64,000 nucleotides of DNA from Panagrolaimus kolymaensis. Lineage: Eukaryota > Nematoda > Chromadorea > Rhabditida > Panagrolaimidae. The stretch spans positions 1,674,001 through 1,738,000 of the forward strand of contig JAJQJQ010000045.1 in assembly GCA_028622995.1 (NCBI GenBank), in the 5' to 3' direction. Each line of letters begins with the position of its first letter. Positions within the stretch are counted from its first letter, which is position 1. Below, piece by piece: positions 56,677-64,000 of this stretch. Made by a program: the position numbers and the translations under genes. The notes under the pieces are model-generated. The model searched no databases. It was not told where the DNA came from and worked only from the letters and a program-made list of their open reading frames with translations.

Positions 56677-58138
56677 TTAACTCCATTGCTTTTGTAAATC
56701 TTTAAAATATGTAACTGAATTTACTGAAGTTGGTAAAGCATTTCCAAGTGGACTAATCACTAAAGTTGTCATTTGCCAATCTCCACTTCCATCATTTTCC
56801 TCCAGAATTACATCAGTTTTGCGTCGATCTCTCATTTCATTTAAAATAATTAAGAAAAATGAAAAATTATAAGTCTAAAAAAATTCATAAAACCTTTTTT
56901 ATTTTGGCTGGAAAGTAAAAAAAGCTTACGATGAGAAAAAGACACGATGGAGCAGCTTGTTGGGTCATAAAAATATGAGTCAAACCTACTATGAGACCCC
57001 ATGGCGCAATAATAGCAAAAATTAATACTGTCGGCCAAAGAAAGGTCAAAACTTTGATGTTTTCCAAAACCTAAAAAATGAAAAACTTACAAATGATTTT
57101 AGTTTAAAAATCATATTCGTGCAGAAAATAATTTTAATACTCAAAGAATTTTTTTTGTTTAAAAGTAAAATTCTTTTTATTTAAATTTTTAGGTTCAAGT
57201 AACGAAAATAAAATCAAAATAAAACTTTACGCGTTTAAAAAAAATTGAATATTTTAGCTCTAAAATATTTTTTGCGTGGAAACAAAAAAATAATTCTCGA
57301 AAAAGGTTAAAAAAAATTATTTACTTACCTGATATCTCTGGGTTAAAGAAACCCGATAAGCTAAGAAAATAAACATTTTTTTATTTCTTGAATGTAAAAT
57401 TTTTGTTACAATCAAGCCAATGAGATGCATAAATAAGGATAAATAATAAAGATAAAAATATATTATTTGTAGATTTGGATAAAAAATCCCTAAAAATGTA
57501 AAAAATTTCTGGATCTCAACGTGAAATTTTTTTACAGCAAACAAAAACTTACAAATCATACTGGCACTCATATAAAGAATTGTAGTTCCACAAGCAACGA
57601 AACTTAAAACTATAAACCTTATATTTCCTGAAGAATATTTTCCATATTTTTCAAGATACAAAGTTGAAATAATTCTTTCGATTACCATAATTAATAAACT
57701 TCCTCGAACATGTTGTGCCATAGCAGAAATTAAAAATCGGATTGCTTTAAAAGTAAATGTTGTTTCATCAAAATAAAGAAGGTAATGGATAGGAAAAATA
57801 ATTGAAGCTAGAGAAGTAATTATTGCTGCTGGCAAGGCATTTGTGAGAACAAAAAGTCTAAAAAAATAAATAATTTTAATTTTTAAAATTATGTCCTGAA
57901 CGGATTTTTTTTTGTGAATGAAAGCTGTAAAATTGTTAAAAATTTGCATATTATTTTTTTTAAATTCGGCCTTCAAAATATTTTTTTGAAAGTAAAAATA
58001 CAATTACCTCAAACTTTTGGGTAAAATATTATTAAAATTATGTTGACGAGTTTGTAAATGAATTAAAAATACTATAATTGCCGATGCAGCAGCAAACAAA
58101 TTTGCAATATATAACCAAATTCGAGTTATTTCATCCAT
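56677..58138 (-). CDS. Seven-pass chemoreceptor, Sre/Srab-like
   Basis: Five exons: 58138-58008, 57857-57553, 57489-57329, 57070-56930, 56874-56677; 311 residues, all in frame. Hydrophobic segments: IWLYIANLFAAASAIIVFLI, then LFVLTNALPAAIITSLASII, then AMAQHVRGSLLIMVIERIIS, then IRFIVLSFVACGTTILYMSA, then FYLYYLSLFMHLIGLIVTKI, then FLWPTVLIFAIIAPWGLIVG and YNFSFFLIIL. IERI after segment 3 and RVSLTQRYQVLENIKVL before segment 6 match nematode Sre/Srab-type serpentine receptors, where 'LS.RYQ..EN' is characteristic. The C-terminal tail is short and ends TYFKDLQKQWS. Chosen start is 58138 because the upstream Met (58186) only adds a hydrophobic Phe-rich stretch. Likely a sensory neuron GPCR; ligand unknown. 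Confidence 0.83.
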
Positions 58139-58704
58139 AATTAATTCGAAAAAAAAGCAAATTGCAAACTTAAAGATAAAAAACAATGACTAAAATAATT
58201 TTTTTTTGTATTTTTGTAGTTTCAATATTTAAATGTTTATTAAAAGCACAAATTTTTCAGACGCATGAGGAGTAATAAATCAAATATGGAGTTGTAAAAC
58301 ATTACTAATTTTTTTATTTTAACAAAAAAAAATTGAAAAGAAAATGTGTTAATAAAATTGAAATTTTTTATGAGTAAGCAACAAGTATTCTTAAAAAATA
58401 TAACGCCAACGGAAATGAAAAAAAAAGTTTTCGACAATTATCAATTTTATAACCCCCACGCATGGAGGTAGTTGCTTGCAATTATTTTTCAAAAGTTTTT
58501 AAAAGACAAATAGTTTTTTTATATTTTAATCGATTCTAAAAAAGGTACATATTGATGTAAACTACAATGAACAAATGGAATTCAAAATTTATTACACAAA
58601 TCAAATTCATAAACTATTTCTACAAAAGTTATAAAAAATAACATTCAAATTTAAATGAAATTAATTTAAATTTTAAAGGTTTAAATTAAATTCGTACTCT
58701 TCCG
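58139..58704. other. Intergenic, no gene seen
   Basis: Spacer between two minus-strand genes; A/T-rich. Confidence 0.45.
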
Positions 58705-59388
58705 CTATACATATTGGCCACGCGCTCCATTACGAATATTAAATTCAATCCATTTTTCAATAAGAAAAATCGAAGATGCAATAGTTAAAGAAACTGCAGC
58801 AATCATGACTAAAATATTTTTCAATATTGAAAACCAATTTGATTCATCTTTGCAACAGCATTCACATTTAGTTGGTGAAATTTCTTTGTCCATGCGATTA
58901 TTTTCTTGATGTTTTCTTGCATTGCAACTGAATTCTTTATTGAATTCGATTTCGTAACACTTTGGAGGGGTAAAATTTAAAATATGTGAAACATGACAAT
59001 AATAAAGGCGTTTGTTGTCGATAACATAGTAGCTAACCGATAAATGATAGCAAAATAATTCATAAACTGGGTCTTTCTAGAACAAAAAAAAAATAGAAAT
59101 TTTTTTTATTTTATATTAAATTCCTTACAACTCCAGGAAGCGTATGTTTGAGTGTACCTTTATAAGTATCTTTAAGGTACTTGACTTCGTAATCAAGAGG
59201 GTCATCTTCGGTAACATGCATTTCAATTCCATATTCAGCTCTGTCTTTTTCTTTTTTCGTTAAGGACTAAAAAAATTGAGTTTAAAATGTTATTTAAAAA
59301 ATAAGTCACTTACTCCATCAATAAGTTTGCTATTAATCCGAACGATCAAGGCTGCTAAAAGAGGAAGCATATATTTTGAGAGGGCCAT
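58705..59388 (-). CDS. Single-pass membrane protein beside receptor kinase 2
   Basis: Three exons, 59388-59314, 59266-59129 and 59076-58705 (all phase 0), give 194 residues. A signal peptide (MALSKYMLPLLAALIVRINS) starts the protein. The ectodomain has Cys at FCYHLS, YYCHVS, PKCYEIEF and FSCNAR, then a Cys cluster (CECCC) just before the membrane helix (FSILKNILVMIAAVSLTIAS) and a short tail. The order 'LPGVKDPVYELFCYHLSVSYYVID...C' parallels 'FPGLNDQNYE...CEITAKFEID...C' in the gene at 44712-45863, which hints at common ancestry. No known domain. Confidence 0.78.
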
Positions 59389-61126
59389 GGCTAAAAGAAA
59401 TAGTTTTTTTATTGTAATACAAAACATTTAAAAAAACAAGAAGAAACACGCAAAAATATGTTTTTTACAATTAATACAATAAAAAAATTGACGGCTTGAC
59501 ACCACTGGCACAGGCAGAAAAGGAAAAATCGAGAATAAGTTGTTATCGATTTCCGCTAAAAATTTTCAGAAAATGATATCATAACTTCCGAAAAGTGTTT
59601 TTTTAGCATCACATTCGAAGAGGAAGCTGAACATTTTTTTTACTTACTTATGAAAGACCTACGCACTTTTTTTTGACATAATTAATGCAGAAGTGCGTAA
59701 CTATTTTTGGTACCCATTTTATCACTTTATCATTTCAAACGCGGAGGACACGTATATAGATTGTTTTATCGAGAAAATATTTAAAAAAAGGTAAATTTAT
59801 AGACTTACTCTTAAAATTTACATATACTAAGATTAATAAAGCATTATTAATACCCAATTAGCAAAAAAATTTATTATGAAAAAATGTAACTACGAAAAGT
59901 TTTCTTTGTAAAAAATTATTTTTATAAATAACAAAACTACGAATCGATATATCCTTCGCTAAAACATTCAAATGAAATCATACACATTTTTTTAGACTAT
60001 TCATAATAAAAAGTTTTCTACAAAAACAGCTCATTAATTTTATTTTATGCAAAATAAAGAATTTATAATCGAAATATTAAAAAACTATTTTAGTTTAATT
60101 ACAAAAAAAAATTTACGATTTTTCATCTTTTTTTTTGAAAAGTTTTAGGGATTTATTTCGAAATGATTCTAGAGTTTTAATTATTATGGTAAAGCGAAAG
60201 TAAAAAAAATCAGCTATGTATTTACCATAAAAATAAATGTTATGCTTTAAGGTAAGAAAGAAAATGATGATTTTTCAAAAAAGGTAAACAACAATAACCA
60301 TGCAAAAAGAGAGCTACTAAATTTTTTTTAACGATTCTCCTTTTATATGTACGTCTTCGTAGTGACATGAAAAACGCTTTATCTTAAGCAAAAAAGCAGT
60401 TCTTATCAATAATTTCTTTAAAATTATTTTTACGTCAAAAAATCAGCTGAAAAAAATAAATGAAAGGGTTGGTTTTTTTCCTATAAAAGCGAATAAAATC
60501 AGAGTGAAATACAGGAATCGATAAAAGAAAGAAAAAACAAGCTAAAATGGTGTGATAGCTTGTGTATGTATCATTATGGAAAAAAATATTCAATTGCAGT
60601 AAACCTCGTGATTCATGAATCATTCATTAACGTCCAAGTTATCATTATCACAGGTAAATGGCAGCAAAGTTAAGGGGAAGGGATGTATGTTATTTTTTTA
60701 AAAGCTGTTCAAAATAATTTTTTTACAGGTGCTAAAGCTTAATAGATTTTTGTAGTTGCAATGTTATAAGCTTTGAATTACAAATATGTTGATTTAATAA
60801 GAAGAGAATTATAAAAAGTTTAAATTTGGGAACTGTAAAAACATACATCCAAAATATACAGAAATTCAAGTTATTTAACAAAATTTAAATTTTTCATGTC
60901 TTTAAAATAATTGGCATTTTATTTTATTTTCAGGTTTTCATCAAATCATTTCTTAGATGGCTTCAAAAAAATTATATTGAAGTGTATTGATAAGATAAGC
61001 AGTTTTTCACGTGCTCCGAAAAAAAGGATGGGAAACAATTTTCCATGTGAGTAAAAATGCTTGCTAACTAAGTTGATTTTTCTCGCGTAACTTATTTTAT
61101 AGTTTTGTTTCTTTCTTCATTCACAA
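59389..61126. other. Divergent upstream region, no gene seen
   Basis: 1.7 kb between the membrane-protein gene (minus) and receptor kinase 2 (plus). No RNA gene or exon recognised; a possible leading exon near 61030 fails on frame. Confidence 0.45.
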
Positions 61127-64000
61127 ATGCGTAGTTTACTCCCATTTTTTTTACCTCTTGATTGTTTTATAATAAAACTTTGGATTCCTGTTGCTGTTGC
61201 TGGTGCAACCAGAGAAGATACAGCATGTTGGATTATAAACGAACACAAAGAATGTCATCCATCATGTAAAACGTGCAAAACATGTGGAAATATTGCTTCG
61301 TGTACAAAATGCCATAGAAATTATTATAAAATGTCGCAATCATTTTTTGATGAAGAATTCGAATGTTGGGATAAATGTGATACCATTCATAAAGAAATAA
61401 AGTTCGAGGAGTATCGATATTGTACTCCATCCAATGAAACTGTGAAAAGAACTTCAGCCTCAAGCGATTTAAAAAATATAAATAATGACTCGAATTGGCT
61501 TTTTCTATGTATAATTATTTTAACAACTGTAGCTATTAATGGAGGACTAATTTTTGTTGGATTCTGCTTCCTTAAGCCTTGTATTAAAAAAATTCGGGAA
61601 AATTGGCTGTCAAGAAAAACAAAGAATATTAATGTTGAGATGAGCCTTATTAAACCAAATGAGCAGCGAAGAGAAGAATCCAACCTTCCACTGAATGTGA
61701 ATTTGGACAATTCAGTATGAAATTTATTATTTATAATTTTTAAACAAGTTACCATAATACGAAAAACATTAAAATACTCAATTAAATATATAATTTATTT
61801 TATATTGTTGAATTTTGTTAATTTTATTTTGCACAAAAATAAATATGTCATGTCTTAAAATTAGAACCATTTAATAAAAATAAATGAAAAAATGCCTATA
61901 GCGATAAAAAAATAATAGAAGGCATTTTATGATATTAAATGAAACTAAAAAACCATTCAGCTTTCAACTTTCTGCAACCTTTTTTGAGTTTTTTTCTTTG
62001 TTAATTTTAAAATAATGTTTATTTTTCAAAATTATATTAGGAATATGACTTTTTTTGTTTGTACTTATGCGCAAAAAAGTTAGATTGCTATTTATGTTAG
62101 TTTTTTTTTCTTCCCAAATTATGGAAACTTGTCAAACTTTCTTTCGGTAATTTTTTTAAATATATTTTTTTAGCAACAACAAAATGTTTATAACCATTTA
62201 CGAATAATTAATGCGGATGAATTTATTGAAGGAAAAATGATTAATCATGGTAATTTTTCAAGAGTTTATGAAGTAAAATTTTAAGTTTTTTATATGTAAA
62301 TATTTTTAAAATTTTTAGGGAAAATTGGGAGAACAGAGTGTAGCTATGAAAGTTGCATTGAAAGAAGGAAGAAAAGTAAGCTTTTTTTATAAATAAATTA
62401 GATGAAGAAAAAAAATTCAAGCCTTTTGAAACAATAATGAAGCCTACGAGATCTGCTTTAAAATATTGGTCAACTTTTTTATGTTTTTACATAGTTTTGA
62501 ATTCCCGAAAGTCTTTTTATGCAAATAAAATTTTTATGTCTAAAATATGGAAATAGCCTTTTTTTGAATCTATCTGGAAATCGCTTTCTAGGGTTTTTTT
62601 GTCACATTTCCAGAATTTAATTTCGTTTTGCAGCTTTAATTAAAAAACATTACAAGGTAAAAAAATCTTTTTGTTTATTTAAAATCATGTGATTTTATTC
62701 ATCAAAAAATATTTCTTATCTATGTTTTCATTAAAAAAAAATAGTTCTATAAATGAAAACAGACCTTATACTTGGTTGATAAAAAACTAGTGTTTTAGCT
62801 TCAGAATTTTATGGGTTGCTTTCAAAGTATTTATGCTAGAAAGTAGTCGAATGTTTTATCTTTTTCCAATCATACATATATTTTCGCTAAACTTTTTAAT
62901 GCTAAATAAGTGTGCAAGTTCCATTTTATCACGTGAAATTCCTTTGGTTGACACATGCTTTCAGGGTCATATTTTCACATGAAAATCTGAGTATAGTTTT
63001 AAAAAATTAATCTTTGTTTCGTTTAATTGAATGTTAGTCTAACTCGTAAAGTTAGGAATAATATACACGTTTTGCTTCGCTCTTTTGAAAAAAAAAAGCT
63101 TCGTAAAAAAAAACATTTTTTTAGCAAAGACTTTTGCTACACGCTTTTAATTTTTATGAATTAACTATGTTTTTTTTCAGAATATTCGAAAAGAATTGCA
63201 AATATATGACAAAATTTTTCATCCATATATTTTACAAGCTATTGGAGTACATTTAGGTTTAGAAAATATCCTTTTTTTGCCATTACGAAAATTTAATCTT
63301 AAAGAATATCTCATTGATTATGGCGAAACTGAAAGGATTAGTCTACAAATACTTATGGTTTACTGTATTCAAATTGTGGATGCTATGAAATATTTACATA
63401 AAATGGATATTTTACATTGTGATTTAAAAATTGAAAATATTTTAATTAAAGATGATAATGCGAAAGATGTGGAAATTAGTGACTTTGGATGTGCTGTGGA
63501 TTTGAAGCACGATCATGATGCCCGCTATATTGTAAGACTATCAAACGACATTAATAGCCTTTAAGTTAATAAAATAGAAATTAAAAAATTCTTTTCTGGA
63601 AAAAATAATAGCTTCTTTTTTTTTTGCCTCACATTGCCGTCGATTTTTGGTTAGAATCAATTAAAACTGAAATCCAATATTTTAAAAAAATTAAACCGAA
63701 ATACGCAAATTAATTAATTAGAACCAAAAATTACATTCGAAAGCGCATTTCCTTCCAATCTTTAAATTTCATATTTTTCAGGGCACCATAACTCATATGT
63801 CATACGAGTTAATACGAACAACATTAAACCAGGAATTTCATCCAAGAGGCACCAAATCAAGTGATGTTTGGGCTTTTGGTATAACAGTTTGGCAAATATT
63901 TTCAAAAGCTGAAAAAATACCTAATGATTTTTTAAAATTAAAAGACATCGCAGAAAATTATGAAAAAGGAAAAAAATTACCCATGCCTAAACTTATGCCT
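61127..64000 (+). CDS. Single-pass receptor kinase with Cys-rich ectodomain (paralog 2), 3' end beyond the window
   Basis: Exons 61127-61714, 62174-62272, 62319-62375, 63181-63531 and 63782-64000 (runs off the edge). Signal peptide (about 1-25), furin-like Cys repeat (ECHPSCKTCKTCGNIASCTK), membrane helix (about 124-149), then kinase: degenerate glycine loop NHGNFSRVYE, VAMK Lys, alpha-C Glu (IRKELQIY), HCDLKIEN at about 327-332, DFG, and SSDVWAFGITVWQIFS. Like paralog 1 it has HCD in place of HRD and SYE in place of APE. Two kinase exons have exactly the same length as in paralog 1 (57 and 351 bp) with identical phases, proving duplication. Intron 3 is about 0.8 kb. 438 residues are encoded before the edge. 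Confidence 0.9.

Overview
The window is nuclear DNA of a nematode. It is very AT-rich, its genes have small exons with GT-AG introns (GTAAGT, GTTAGT and GTTTGT donors), and it carries a spliced-leader RNA gene of SL1 type (22352-22461, minus) about 100 bp from a 5S rRNA gene (22137-22255, plus), an arrangement known only from nematodes and a few other trans-splicing lineages. The base composition and the F-box-like protein at 26942-30243 remind me of clade IV nematodes (Panagrolaimus-like), but this is an impression from memory, not a proven assignment.

Layout. 1-2833 (minus): ADP/ATP carrier, running off the left edge. 4969-5819 (plus): SKP1-like protein. 9688-11111 (plus): four-pass LAPTM-like membrane protein. 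11323-13667 (minus): secreted VWA plus C-type-lectin gene, broken by a foldback element inside its signal-peptide codons and by an in-frame stop. 14401-15554 (plus): decayed choline kinase. 18171-19385 (plus): BTB protein. 20065-20603 (plus): TRM112 methyltransferase cofactor. 22137-22461: 5S/SL pair. 25375-25861 (minus): short-chain dehydrogenase lacking its 5' half. 26942-30243 (minus): helical-repeat/F-box-like protein whose first intron is nearly all transposon. 30913-32631 and 33410-40786 (minus): two disordered, coiled-coil proteins, the second about 2,300 residues. 42197-43985 (plus) and 61127-64000 (plus): two paralogous single-pass receptor kinases with an HCD catalytic loop. 44712-45863 and 58705-59388 (minus): two single-pass membrane proteins, each next to one of the kinases. 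47406-47995 (plus): small BTB protein. 48560-50477 (minus): RNA polymerase III subunit RPC9-like protein split by a very large insertion. 52811-55998 (plus): FkbM-type methyltransferase. 56677-58138 (minus): seven-pass chemoreceptor-like protein.

Mobile DNA is the most striking layer. Seven non-autonomous hAT-type elements have intact terminal inverted repeats and perfect 8-bp target duplications; four of them form two nested pairs, each inside an intron. Six of the seven carry arrays of a short element-specific word near their ends, which make GC-rich islands in otherwise AT-rich DNA. A separate foldback element flanked by TTAA has interrupted the lectin gene. No transposase is encoded here.

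The remaining genes do not form operons. Several (SKP1-like, two BTB proteins, the F-box-like protein) belong to families that supply adaptors to cullin ubiquitin ligases, and others (receptor kinases, chemoreceptor, lectin) belong to environment-facing families that expand in nematodes. Long stretches between genes (for example 5820-9687, 15555-18170, 22462-25374) are AT-rich and contain no gene that I can support.
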